Positions 41,401 to 49,924 of a stretch of DNA of 64,000 nucleotides are shown here, piece after piece. Numbering within the stretch: position 1 is the stretch's first letter; every line of letters starts with the position of its first letter. The DNA comes from Solirubrobacter ginsenosidimutans (GTDB lineage Bacteria; Actinomycetota; Thermoleophilia; Solirubrobacterales; Solirubrobacteraceae), in contig NZ_JAPDOD010000038.1 in assembly GCF_027587205.1 (NCBI RefSeq), forward strand, positions 1 through 64,000, read 5' to 3'. Under the pieces are notes generated by a model, which saw only the letters and a program-made list of their open reading frames with translations, did not search any database and was not told the origin of the DNA. The translations under genes were made by a program, and so were the position numbers.

Positions 41401-43203
41401 TCAGGCTCGGGTGGGTGTGATCGCCGGGCTCGTGCCGAGCACGTTGCCGGCGGCGTCGTAGGCGCGCAGGGCGACGACGGCGGCGGTGGACTTCGCGGTG
41501 ATCGAGGTCTCGAAGCCGGCGCGGTTGGCCGACCCGATCGGGGCGAGCGTGTTCGCGTCGGCGCCGGCGAGCAGCTCCCAGCGGGCCACGCCGGTGGCGC
41601 CGTTCCAGCTCACCGTCGCGGTGATGCTGCCGCTCTTGGTGCTCGCGATGGCCTTCGGCGGCGTGGTCGGGCGGCCGCTCCACTCGTACCGGAAGGCGCG
41701 GTAGTTGTCGTTGCCCTTGGCGAGGTGGCCGTCGAAGAGCACCTCACCCGTCGGGCTGAACTCGGTGAAGTAGCGCTGCGAGCCCCAGCCGACGAACTCG
41801 TCGCCGTTGGGCAGGCGCTCGTTGTTGCCTTGGCTGGAGGAGAGCAGCTTGTCCGGGTGGGTGAACGCGTTGACGAGCGTCGCGGTCTTGGCCTGCTCGT
41901 CGAGGCGGATGGTGATCGCGCGCGAGGCCTTCTTCGTCGGCGGGGCCGCGGAGTTGTCGAACAGCGTCAGCGTGCCGTCGGCCTGACGGCGGATGTTGTG
42001 CTGGTAATCGAACCGCACGCCCTTGCCGAGCTTGAAGTCGGAGTGCTTGCCGCCGAGCCGCCACATGATCTTGCCGGTCGCGCGGTTGATCTTGTAGATC
42101 GTCGACACGTTGCGGCCGGAGACGAGGAAGTTGCCGTCCGTGTCGATGGTGACCGCGTTGGCGTGGAAGTACTCCCACTCGAACCCGTTCTCCTTCGGGG
42201 GCGGCGTGTAGGAGTCGGCGGGCGAGACGTTGCCGAAGCTGTGCCACTCGAACAGCACGAGGCCGGTCTTGAGGTCGATCTCCTGGATGATGTTGTCGAC
42301 GACGCGCGCGTCCTTGCGACCGCCCCACTTGCGCAGGTCGCGCTTGTCGCGCTCGTAGGCGATCACCAGCGCGGTGTTCTGCGGCGTGATCGTGAACTCG
42401 TGGATGTCGAACGAGTAGCCGTTGCCGGCGTGGACCTGCGCGATCGGCGTGTAGGACGAGTCGAGGATCTGGCCGACGCCGTCGCCGTCGCCGCCGTAGA
42501 GCACGCCCTCCCACCACGTCAGCACCGGCTGGCCGTTGTAGGTCTGCACGCGGAAGTCAGCCGCGAGCTTGCCCTCCATCGGCTTGAACCAGATCAGCTT
42601 GCCGCTGTTGTCGACGATCATCGGGCCGTCCTGGCCACGTCCGCCCTTCGGGGCCAGGAAGATCAGCCCGGGTGCGGTGCCGGGCTTGTTGGTGGTCACC
42701 GTGAGCGACGGCGGCGCGAGGTCGCGGCGGGTCTTGAAGCCCTGGACGGTGCCGTTGCCGACCATCGCGCCCTCGACGGGGCGGTTCTTGCGCCCGGTGC
42801 TCTCGCCGATCGAGAACGAGTAGTCGCCGGCGGCGGTCCCGACGATCTGGTCGTCCGTCGTGACGGTGACCTTCTCGTTCGCCGTGAACGGCTTGGTGGG
42901 CACGAAGCTGGCGCCGAGCCCGTCGGAGTGCGGCTTCAGCGTCCCGGCGTGGGTGCCGCTCTTCGATCCCTTCACGGTGATCGTCCCGAGCGTCGCCGGG
43001 TCGCCGCCGCGGAAGCTGATCTGGGTCTTGGCGGACGCCGTGAGCGTCCCGGGGACCGGATAGACCGAGAAGGTCACCGGGGGTGTCTGCGCCTGGGCCA
43101 GGCCGATGAATGAGAGGCAGCACACGGCCGCCATCGCGCCGAGCGCGAGGATCAGTTTCCGCACGACCGCTCGCAACCCGCCAAGCGCAGAGAAGTTGCG
43201 CAT
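41401..43203 (-). CDS. secreted arylsulfotransferase-like (ASST) beta-propeller protein
   Basis: The 600-residue protein starts at ATG 43203 and has a long signal peptide (hydrophobic run about 17-37, ending AQAQT). An Ig-like domain (about 40-130) precedes a six-bladed propeller of the Arylsulfotrans_2 type. Recognisable stretches are YSFDIHEFTITPQNTALV, WEYFHANAVTIDTDGN, MWRLGGKHSDF and FDYQHNIRRQADG; the His residues in FHANAV and YQHN match positions used by ASST enzymes. The C-terminal 90 residues form a fibronectin-like domain. Family members move sulfate between phenols outside the cell; many homologues are uncharacterised. It stands alone between scpB and the chemosensory operon. Confidence 0.87.
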   Translation of the reverse strand: MRNFSALGGLRAVVRKLILALGAMAAVCCLSFIGLAQAQTPPVTFSVYPVPGTLTASAKTQISFRGGDPATLGTITVKGSKSGTHAGTLKPHSDGLGASFVPTKPFTANEKVTVTTDDQIVGTAAGDYSFSIGESTGRKNRPVEGAMVGNGTVQGFKTRRDLAPPSLTVTTNKPGTAPGLIFLAPKGGRGQDGPMIVDNSGKLIWFKPMEGKLAADFRVQTYNGQPVLTWWEGVLYGGDGDGVGQILDSSYTPIAQVHAGNGYSFDIHEFTITPQNTALVIAYERDKRDLRKWGGRKDARVVDNIIQEIDLKTGLVLFEWHSFGNVSPADSYTPPPKENGFEWEYFHANAVTIDTDGNFLVSGRNVSTIYKINRATGKIMWRLGGKHSDFKLGKGVRFDYQHNIRRQADGTLTLFDNSAAPPTKKASRAITIRLDEQAKTATLVNAFTHPDKLLSSSQGNNERLPNGDEFVGWGSQRYFTEFSPTGEVLFDGHLAKGNDNYRAFRYEWSGRPTTPPKAIASTKSGSITATVSWNGATGVARWELLAGADANTLAPIGSANRAGFETSITAKSTAAVVALRAYDAAGNVLGTSPAITPTRA

Positions 43204-43216
43204 CGCGCTCAACGGC

Positions 43217-43792
43217 CTACCGCGCGGCGGCGGCTTCGCCGCGGGCCTCACCCGCGCGGAGCAGGCGATCTCTGAGCGCGGTGGCCTCCTCGGGCGAGGG
43301 GTCCCACTGCGCGATATCCGGCAGCTCCTCCGGCGAGTCCAGCCCGAAGAGCTTGAGGAAGAGCGCGGTCGTGCGATAGAGGACCGCGCCGAACTGCGAG
43401 CGCCCCGCCTCCTCGATCAGGCCGCGCTCGACCAGCGCGGAGGTCGCGGACTCCGAGGCGACGCCGCGGATGCGGGCGACCTCGGGGCGGCTCACCGGCT
43501 GCAGGTAGGCGACGATCGCGAGCGTCTCCGCCTGGGCGGGTGTGAGGGCGGGCGTGCGCGGGCGGGCGAGCAGGCGCCGGGCGGCCTCCTCGGCGTCCGG
43601 GTGCGAGGCGAGCGCCAGGCCGCCGGCGATCCGGCGGATGACGAGCCCGCGACCCTCGAGGTCGGCCTCGAGCTCCTTGCACGCCTGCGTCACCGCGTCC
43701 TCACCGACCTGCAGCGCATCGGCGAGCTCCTCGATCGAGACCGGGTCGGGCGCGAGGAAGAGCAGCGCCTCGAGGTGCGCGGAGAGGTTCAT
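43217..43792 (-). CDS. scpB: segregation and condensation protein ScpB
   Basis: The 191-residue protein has two winged-helix domains (NLSAHLEALLFLAPDPVSIEELA ... TPAQAETLAIVAYLQPVSRPEVARIRGV). It binds ScpA and the SMC heads to form the bacterial condensin. The start is ATG 43792, 37 bp after scpA on the same strand. The acidic C-terminal tail is short. The usual downstream partner rluB is displaced by about 12 kb. Confidence 0.95.
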   Translation of the reverse strand: MNLSAHLEALLFLAPDPVSIEELADALQVGEDAVTQACKELEADLEGRGLVIRRIAGGLALASHPDAEEAARRLLARPRTPALTPAQAETLAIVAYLQPVSRPEVARIRGVASESATSALVERGLIEEAGRSQFGAVLYRTTALFLKLFGLDSPEELPDIAQWDPSPEEATALRDRLLRAGEARGEAAAAR

Positions 43793-43829
43793 CGGCGCGC
43801 CTCGCCGGGCGAGGTGGCGGTGCGCGCGC

Positions 43830-44573
43830 TCACGCCGCCGCCCGCTGCGGCGCGTCGGCGGTGACCATGATCGGGCCGAAGGGCTCATCCTGCTCCCACG
43901 CGGCCTCGCCGCGCTTGTAGAGCTCCAGCAGCGCCCAGACGGTCACGCAGACCGTGACGCGATCGGCGTCCTTGACGGCCTCGTCGAAGCTGAAGCGGCC
44001 GCGGCGCAGGAGGTCGCGCAGGATCTGCAGGCGCTCACCGACCGTCACGCGCGCGGTCGCCATGTGGGTGACGTCGATCGGCGCCGGCACGCGCAGCAGC
44101 GCGCCGAGCGAGGCGCCCAGCACCGCCGGGTCGTACGCCGCCTGGGCGCTGGCCACCGGGACCTTGCGCAGGCCCTCGGGCAGGCGGGCGGAGCGCAGCA
44201 GGAAGGACTGGCCGTAGGCGTGACGTTCGGCCAGGTGGGCGCCCGCGCCGCGGAAGCGCGCGTACTGCAGCATCCGCTCGACCAGCTCCTCGGCGGCCTC
44301 GGCGGGCTGCAGCTCGTCGAGCTCCTCGACCTCCTCGCCGGGCAGCATCAGGCGCGACTTCAGCTCCAGCAGCGCCGCGATCAGCACCAGGAACTCGGTC
44401 GCGGACTCCAGGTCGAGCTCTTCCAGTGACTCGAGGTGGTCGAGGTAGGCGATCACGACCTCGGCGAGGTCGACCTCGAGCAGGTCCAGCTCCTCGCGCA
44501 GGATCAGTGAGAGGAGCAGGTCGAAGGGACCGGCGAAGACGTCGAGGTCCAGCTCGAGGTGGGCGATCCGCAC
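43830..44573 (-). CDS. scpA: segregation and condensation protein ScpA (kleisin)
   Basis: The 247-residue kleisin starts at GTG 44573. The N-terminal motif FAGPFDLLLSLILREELDLLEVDLAEV binds the SMC neck. The acidic middle (LPGEEVEELDELQPAEAAEELVE) and C-terminal winged helix (RFSFDEAVKDADRVTVCVTVWALLELYKRG) are typical. It bridges the SMC heads with ScpB. It follows trpS by ten bases and precedes scpB, a common Gram-positive order. Confidence 0.95.
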   Translation of the reverse strand: MRIAHLELDLDVFAGPFDLLLSLILREELDLLEVDLAEVVIAYLDHLESLEELDLESATEFLVLIAALLELKSRLMLPGEEVEELDELQPAEAAEELVERMLQYARFRGAGAHLAERHAYGQSFLLRSARLPEGLRKVPVASAQAAYDPAVLGASLGALLRVPAPIDVTHMATARVTVGERLQILRDLLRRGRFSFDEAVKDADRVTVCVTVWALLELYKRGEAAWEQDEPFGPIMVTADAPQRAAA

Positions 44574-44583
44574 GCCCCGAAGG

Positions 44584-45585
44584 CTAGGTGGCGCTTCGGA
44601 CGGGCTTACCGACGCCCATCGCGTCGCGCACGTCCGCGACCACCGGTGCCGCGATCGCCGTAGCCTTCGCGGCCCCGGCCTCGAAGATCTCCTCGATCGC
44701 CGCCGTGTCCTGGCGCAGCTCGAGGTAGCGCTCGCGCACCGGGGACAGCCAGGCCGCGACCTCTTCGCCGACGGCGGTCTTGAAGTCGCCGTAGCCCTTG
44801 CCCTCGAAGTCGTGCTCGATCGCGTTTGGCGCCGTGCCGCGCACGACGGCGAGGATCTCGATCAGGTTCGAGATGCCGGGCTTGTCGTCGGCGCGCACGA
44901 TCTCGCGCCCCGAGTCGGTCTCCGCCCGCTTGAACTTCTTGACGATGCTGGCGGGCTCCTCGTCGACGTAGACCGTGCCCGCGGGCGTGCCGCCGGTGGT
45001 CGACATCTTCTTGTCGGGCTCCTTGAGGTCGCGCACGCGGGCGCCGACCGTGGGGATGTTGCCCTCTGGGACGACCAGCGTCTCGCCGAAGCGCTTGTTG
45101 AACGCTTCCGCGACGTCGCGCATCAGCTCGATGTGCTCGCGCTGATCCTCCCCCACCGGCACCTCGTGGGCGCGGTAGGCGAGCACGTCGGCGGCCATCA
45201 GGACCGGGTAATACAGCAGCCCCGCCGACACCCGGTCGCGCGCGGTGCCGGCCTTGTCGCGGAACTGGTGCATGCGGTTGAGCTGCCCGACCGACGTCAC
45301 GCTCGACAGCAGCCACGTGAGCTCGGTGTGCTGGGGAACGTCGCTCTGGCGGAAGAGCACGCAGCGCTCCGGATCGAGCCCCGCGGCGACCAGCAACGCC
45401 GCCGTGTCCCGCGAGCGCTCGCGCAGCTCGGCGGGCTCGTACGCCACCGTCGTGCCGTGCAGGTCGACGATGCAGTAGATCGCGGGATCCGCTCGATCCT
45501 GGCCCTCCACGTACTGCAGGATGGCCCCGATGTAGTTGCCGAGATGCTTGCGCCCGGTGGGCTGGATGCCAGAGAAGATCACCAT
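44584..45585 (-). CDS. trpS: tryptophanyl-tRNA synthetase
   Basis: The 333-residue class I synthetase starts at ATG 45585. MVIFSGIQPTGRKHLGNYIGA carries the HIGH-like motif (HLGN), and KKMSTTGG is the KMSKS-like loop (K-M-S-T). SSVTSVGQLNRMHQFRDKA and DVPVGEDQREHIELMRDVA-type segments are standard for the family. It charges tRNA-Trp. A strong palindrome (45627-45655) lies about 40 bp upstream in what would be its leader. It probably heads a trpS-scpA-scpB transcript. Confidence 0.97.
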   Translation of the reverse strand: MVIFSGIQPTGRKHLGNYIGAILQYVEGQDRADPAIYCIVDLHGTTVAYEPAELRERSRDTAALLVAAGLDPERCVLFRQSDVPQHTELTWLLSSVTSVGQLNRMHQFRDKAGTARDRVSAGLLYYPVLMAADVLAYRAHEVPVGEDQREHIELMRDVAEAFNKRFGETLVVPEGNIPTVGARVRDLKEPDKKMSTTGGTPAGTVYVDEEPASIVKKFKRAETDSGREIVRADDKPGISNLIEILAVVRGTAPNAIEHDFEGKGYGDFKTAVGEEVAAWLSPVRERYLELRQDTAAIEEIFEAGAAKATAIAAPVVADVRDAMGVGKPVRSAT

Positions 45586-45848
45586 CGCTGGCGGCTCAGA
45601 GTACCGGGCGGCTCTTGCATGCAAGTCGTATACCGGGGTCTGACCCCGGTATACGAGCGGTATGCATGGTTCGAGTCTGGCTCGCTGGAGTCGGTTGGCG
45701 AATGGCCGGTCCGACCGATGTGGTGCAGCCGCCAGTGCGTCGGGCCGCCCGCGCTCGCGATGCGTGCCTCTGGCACGTGAGCAGCGTGGGTGGCGCGAGG
45801 CGCCGCGGATGCGCCGCAGCGGGCGCACCGGAATTCGTCAACCGGCTG
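45586..45848. other. 263-bp intergenic region upstream of trpS
   Basis: No coding frame on either strand looks real here. It holds the GGGGTCTGACCCC palindrome and imperfect outer arms (TGCATGCAAG left, TATGCATGG right). No T-box or riboswitch fold was recognised. Confidence 0.5.
45627..45655. repeat. palindrome with GGGGTCTGACCCC core upstream of trpS
   Basis: A perfect 12-bp stem (CGTATACCGGGG and complement) around TCTGA. Core and loop are identical to the palindrome at 22267-22311, but the outer stem differs completely. Confidence 0.72.
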
Positions 45849-46442
45849 CTATGCGGTGCGGGGCGAGAGGGCGAGCAGCGCGTTGAGGATCTGGGCGAGC
45901 TGGCCGAGCGGCGTGTTGGCGAGGGTGCCGGAGGGGTTGAGGATTCCGGTGATGCCGCAGAGCAGGTTGCCGAGCAGGTTGCCCGGGCCCTGGACGGCGT
46001 CGATGCGCAGCTGGATCTGATCGGTGCGGACGACGAGGCCGAGCAGGTTGAGGTTGATCGGGCCGAGGTCGAGGCTAAGGATCGAGCAGGCGTTGCCGGC
46101 GGGCAGCGGCGGGAGCGGGACCGGCGGGACCTGGGCGGCCTTCGCGGGCGCGGTCGCGTTGGCGACGGCGGCGGGCGCCTGGACGTTGTCCTTGGTCACC
46201 TTCTTGGAGCCGAGCTTGCCCTTGACGGTGCCGACGGAGTAGAGCTTGCCGCCCTTGGCGATGAACTTCTGGATCGTGTACGTGCCGGTGAAGGTCTTGC
46301 CGCCCTTGGCCTTGCCGGTCATCGGCACCACCTGCGTGAGCCGCGCCGGACCATCCTGCGCGCTGGCAATACCGGTGCCGCCGAGCAGCATCAGGCCGCA
46401 CGCGAGCGTGGCCGCCGTGGCGGCCTTGAACATCCTGGACAT
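45849..46442 (-). CDS. small secreted actinobacterial protein of unknown function
   Basis: The 197-residue protein starts at ATG 46442 and has a signal peptide (MSRMFKAATAATLACGLMLLG..., cleavage after ASA). A Lys/Gly/Thr-rich beta segment (GKAKGGKTFTGTYTIQKFIAKG) is followed by an Ala/Pro linker. The C-terminal half is hydrophobic: CSILSLDLGPINLNLLGLVV and GPGNLLGNLLCGITGIL, with two cysteines that could form a disulfide. I recall the LGPINLNLLGL...GNLLGNLLC pattern in many actinobacterial secreted proteins but know no function. It is on the trpS strand, with about 260 bp between. Confidence 0.8.
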   Translation of the reverse strand: MSRMFKAATAATLACGLMLLGGTGIASAQDGPARLTQVVPMTGKAKGGKTFTGTYTIQKFIAKGGKLYSVGTVKGKLGSKKVTKDNVQAPAAVANATAPAKAAQVPPVPLPPLPAGNACSILSLDLGPINLNLLGLVVRTDQIQLRIDAVQGPGNLLGNLLCGITGILNPSGTLANTPLGQLAQILNALLALSPRTA

Positions 46443-46649
46443 GAGGGTTCCTCCCCTACGAGGTTTGAATTGCCTTGCCAGGGAGGCTCCCCAGGCCGCT
46501 CGGGGCGCGAAAAGGCGCGCGACGCTTTCAGGACCGCGACGTCAGAAGCAATTGACGCGGACGGCCCGCGATCCGCGCGGTGCGGCCGAAACCGCGATGT
46601 CATGTCACCCGACGGCAGGGCCGCCGGGTGTCACGAACGTTGACGCTGC

Positions 46650-48206
46650 TTACAGCGGCTGGCGGATGACCGGCCGCTTGGCCGCACCCGCCTCGTCGAG
46701 GCGCCGGACCGGCGTCCCGTACGGCGCGTTGCGCGCGATCTCCGGATCCTCGGCGCCCTCGCGCAGGATGTTCGCCAGCGCCTCGGCGAACAGGTCGAGG
46801 GTCTCCATCGTCTCGGTCTCGGTCGGCTCGATCAGCAGCGCCTCGTCGACCAGCAGCGGGAAGTAGACCGTCGGCGGGTGGAAGCCGTGGTCGAGCAGGC
46901 GCTTGGCCAGGTCCAGCGTGCGCAGGTCGAGCTCCTTCTTCATCGGCGCGCCGGACAGCACGAACTCGTGCATGCAGAGGCGGTCGTAGGCCGGCGGGAG
47001 GTACTCCGTCACGCCGAGCGCGCGCAGCTTCGCGAGCAGGTAGTTGGCGTTGAGGACCGCGGTCTCCGACGCCTCCTGCAGGCCGTCGGAGCCGAGGCTG
47101 AGGATGTACGCGTACGAGCGCACGAAGACGCCGTAGTTGCCCTGGAAGCCGCGCAGGCGGCCGATCGACTTCGGCCGGTCGTAGTCCAGGTCGAAGGTGC
47201 CGTCGTCGCGCTTGACCACCTGCGGCTTGGTCAGGTACGGCTCCATGCGATCGGAGACCGCGATCGGCCCGGCGCCCGGACCGCCGCCGCCGTGGGGCTG
47301 CGTGAACGTCTTGTGCAGGTTGAAGTGCACGATGTCGAAGCCCATGTCACCCGGCCGCGTGCGACCCATGACCGCGTTGAGGTTGGCGCCGTCGTAGTAC
47401 AGCGTCGCGCCGACGCCGTGGACGATCTTGGCGATCTCCTCGATGTTGCGGTCGAACACGCCGAGCGTGTTCGGGTTGGTGAGCATCAGGCAGGCGACCT
47501 GCTCGTCGGCCTTCGCCCGCAGGTCCTCGACGTCGACGCCGCCGTGCTCGTCGGTGCCGACCTTGACGACCTCGTAGCCGCCCATCGTCACCGTCGCCGG
47601 GTTGGTCCCGTGCGAGGTGTCCGGCGTGAGGATCTTCGTCCGCTGGTCCCCGCGGTCCTCGAAGTAGGCGCGGGTGAGCAGGACGCCGGCGAGCTCGCCG
47701 TGCGAGCCCGCACTCGGCTGGAGACTGACGTGGGGGAGCCCGGCGACCTCCGACAGCGCGCCCTGCAACTCGTGCATCAGCTGCAGCGCGCCCTGAGCGC
47801 GCTTGGGGTTCTGCAGCGGGTGCAACCTCGAGTTGCCCGGCAGCGCGGCCACGCGCTCATGCAGCTTCGGGTTGTGCTTCATCGTGCACGACCCGAGCGG
47901 GTAGAAGCCGGTGTCGAGGTCGAAGTTGCGCTTCGACAGCCGGTTGTAGTGGCGGACGATCTCCGGCTCGGCGATCTCCGGCAGCTTCGGCGGCTCCGCG
48001 CGGCGGAACTTCTCCGGGAGCGCGTGCGACGGCACGTCGAGTTCCGGCGCCACGAACGCGCGGCGGCCCGGCTTGGACTTCTCGTAGATCGTCTTCGCGC
48101 GGTCGCGCTGCATGTCGGTCTCGACCAGCGCGCTGCGGCGCGGATGCGGGTCGTGACCCTCGATGCTCGGGTCCGCGTGCAGGCGGTTCTCGGTGATGCT
48201 GCTCAT
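46650..48206 (-). CDS. gcvPB: glycine dehydrogenase (decarboxylating) subunit 2
   Basis: The 518-residue protein starts at ATG 48206, overlapping the gcvPA stop (ATGA). The PLP lysine is in HFNLHKTFTQPHGGGGPG; TGFYPLGSCTMKHNPKLHE and SLQPSAGSHGELAG are family motifs. With GcvPA it forms the P protein, which decarboxylates glycine and passes the aminomethyl group to lipoylated GcvH. The split P protein is usual in many Gram-positive bacteria. An N-terminal extension of about 60 residues (rich in His, Arg and Asp) precedes the core. Confidence 0.96.
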   Translation of the reverse strand: MSSITENRLHADPSIEGHDPHPRRSALVETDMQRDRAKTIYEKSKPGRRAFVAPELDVPSHALPEKFRRAEPPKLPEIAEPEIVRHYNRLSKRNFDLDTGFYPLGSCTMKHNPKLHERVAALPGNSRLHPLQNPKRAQGALQLMHELQGALSEVAGLPHVSLQPSAGSHGELAGVLLTRAYFEDRGDQRTKILTPDTSHGTNPATVTMGGYEVVKVGTDEHGGVDVEDLRAKADEQVACLMLTNPNTLGVFDRNIEEIAKIVHGVGATLYYDGANLNAVMGRTRPGDMGFDIVHFNLHKTFTQPHGGGGPGAGPIAVSDRMEPYLTKPQVVKRDDGTFDLDYDRPKSIGRLRGFQGNYGVFVRSYAYILSLGSDGLQEASETAVLNANYLLAKLRALGVTEYLPPAYDRLCMHEFVLSGAPMKKELDLRTLDLAKRLLDHGFHPPTVYFPLLVDEALLIEPTETETMETLDLFAEALANILREGAEDPEIARNAPYGTPVRRLDEAGAAKRPVIRQPL

Positions 48207-49519
48207 GCGAGCGCCTCCGTCAGGACTTCCGCCAGGCGGTCGATGTCGGCCTTGGACCGCTGCTCGGTGATCGCCACCAGCAGGACGTCCTCGCCCACCG
48301 GGTGACCCGGGTTGACGCCGCGCTCGGCGCAGAACTCGACGACCTCGGCCGCCGGCTTGGCGAGCTTGAGCGCGAACTCGCGTACCACCGGCTGGTCGTG
48401 GAGGGCTTCGACGCCGTCCAGCGCCGTCAGCGTCTCCCGCGCGTAGTGGGTGCGGGAGACGAGCAGCTCGCCGAGCTCGACGATCCCCTCGCGGCCCAGC
48501 CAGCTCAGGTAGATCACGCCCGCGAGCGCGTTCAGCGCCTGTGAGGTGCAGATGTTGTGCGTCGCCTTCTCGCGGCGGATGTGCTGCTCGCGCGTCTGCA
48601 GCGTCAGGACGAAGCCGCGGCGGCCGTCGACGTCGGTCGTCTCCCCCGCGATCCGGCCCGGCATCCGGCGGATGTAGTCCTGCTTGGCGGCGAAGAAGCC
48701 GAACGACGGGCCGCCGAAGTCCAGCCGGTTGCCCAGCGTCTGGCCCTCGCCGACGGCGATGTCGACGTCGAAGTCGCCCGGAGGCCGCAGCACGCCGAGC
48801 GTGAGCGGGTCGCACTGGACGATCAGCAGCGCGCCGGTGGCGCGGGCGATCGGGCTCAGCGTCTCGAGGTCCTCGATCGCGCCGTAGAAGTTCGGCTGGC
48901 CGAGGAAGACCGCCGCGACGTCGTCGCCGACGTCCTGCAGGTCCGTGAGCCCGTTGGCGAGCGGGATCGTCTCGATCGTCGTCCCCCAGCCGGCGGACGT
49001 CGTCTCGAGCGTCTCGCGGCTGTGCGGGTGCAGGCCCTCGGAGACCAGGAACCGGGTCTTCTTGGTGTGGGTGTGCGCGAGCCAGCCGGCGGCCGCGATC
49101 GCGCTCGGCCCCTCATAGACGGACGCGTTGGAGACCGGCAGGCCGGTCAGCTCGCTGATCGCCGTCTGGTACTCGAACATCACCTGCAGCCCGCCCTGGC
49201 TGATCTCGGGCTGGTAGGGCGTGTAGGGCGTCAGGAACTCCGACCGCTGCAGGATCGAGTCGATCAGCGCCGGCACGTAGTGGTCGTACATGCCCGCGCC
49301 GAGGAAGCTCAGCTCGTCCTCGGCGGACACGTTCTTGGCGGCGAGGTCGCGCAGCTTCGCGTAGACCTCCTGCTCCGGCTTACCCGGTGGGAGATCGAGC
49401 GCGCGGCCGAGCCTGACGCCCTCGGGGACGTCGGCGAAGAGGTCGTCGATCGTTTCAACACCGACCGCCGCCAGCATCTCCTGCCGGTCGGCCTCAGTGG
49501 CGGATGTGTAGCGGCTCAT
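48203..49519 (-). CDS. gcvPA: glycine dehydrogenase (decarboxylating) subunit 1
   Basis: The 438-residue protein starts at ATG 49519 (MSRYTSATEADRQEML). FLGAGMYDHYVPALIDSIL, TPYTPYQPEISQGGLQVMFE and GGPSFGFFAAKQDYIRRMPGR are hallmarks of GcvPA. It lacks the PLP lysine, which is in GcvPB. The start codon sits inside a perfect 9-bp inverted repeat (49510-49530), and no clear ribosome site is visible in the 15 bases after the gcvH stop, so translation may be controlled or coupled. Confidence 0.96.
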   Translation of the reverse strand: MSRYTSATEADRQEMLAAVGVETIDDLFADVPEGVRLGRALDLPPGKPEQEVYAKLRDLAAKNVSAEDELSFLGAGMYDHYVPALIDSILQRSEFLTPYTPYQPEISQGGLQVMFEYQTAISELTGLPVSNASVYEGPSAIAAAGWLAHTHTKKTRFLVSEGLHPHSRETLETTSAGWGTTIETIPLANGLTDLQDVGDDVAAVFLGQPNFYGAIEDLETLSPIARATGALLIVQCDPLTLGVLRPPGDFDVDIAVGEGQTLGNRLDFGGPSFGFFAAKQDYIRRMPGRIAGETTDVDGRRGFVLTLQTREQHIRREKATHNICTSQALNALAGVIYLSWLGREGIVELGELLVSRTHYARETLTALDGVEALHDQPVVREFALKLAKPAAEVVEFCAERGVNPGHPVGEDVLLVAITEQRSKADIDRLAEVLTEALA

Positions 49520-49530
49520 AGTGAGCCGCT
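49510..49530 (-). promoter_or_regulatory. hairpin enclosing the gcvPA start codon
   Basis: AGCGGCTCA-CTA-TGAGCCGCT (minus strand) pairs nine bases perfectly. The A of the ATG is in the loop and its TG is in the stem. It could mask the start or be an mRNA processing site. Confidence 0.5.
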
Positions 49531-49534
49531 CAGC

Positions 49535-49921
49535 TTATGACAGCGACTCCTGGTACTTGTCGGAGTCCATCAGGGCGTCGATCTCGGACGGATCGGAAAG
49601 CTTGACCTTGACCAGCCAGCCTTCGCCGTAGGAGTCGTCATTGATCTGCTCAGGGGAGTCCTTGAGCGCCTCGTTGACCTCGACGATCTCGCCGCTGACC
49701 GGCGCGATGACGTCCGACACGGCCTTAACGGACTCGACCTCGGCGTACGGGGAGTCCTTGGTGATCGTCGCGCCGACCTCCGGCGGATCGAAGAACACGA
49801 CCTCGCCGAGCTGGTCCTGGGCGTACCAGGTGATGCCCAGCGTGGCGGTGTCGCCGTCGACGCGCGCCCAGTCGTGCTCGGCGTGGTACTTGAGGTCGTC
49901 GGGGTAGCTGGCCTCGGCCAC
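49535..49921 (-). CDS. gcvH: glycine cleavage system H protein
   Basis: The 128-residue lipoyl carrier starts at GTG 49921, with AAGGAG inside the end of gcvT. The lipoylated lysine is K66 in YAEVESVKAVSDVIAPVSG. EHDWARVDGDTATLGIT is the usual N-terminal motif. It shuttles the aminomethyl group between the P, T and L proteins. The L protein gene is not in the window. Confidence 0.97.
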   Translation of the reverse strand: MAEASYPDDLKYHAEHDWARVDGDTATLGITWYAQDQLGEVVFFDPPEVGATITKDSPYAEVESVKAVSDVIAPVSGEIVEVNEALKDSPEQINDDSYGEGWLVKVKLSDPSEIDALMDSDKYQESLS

Positions 49922-49924
49922 GGG

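Noticed and set aside
45615..46643. Plus-strand frame starting at the palindrome upstream of trpS
   Set aside because: Low-complexity Arg/Ala product, opposite a secreted protein gene with a clear signal peptide.
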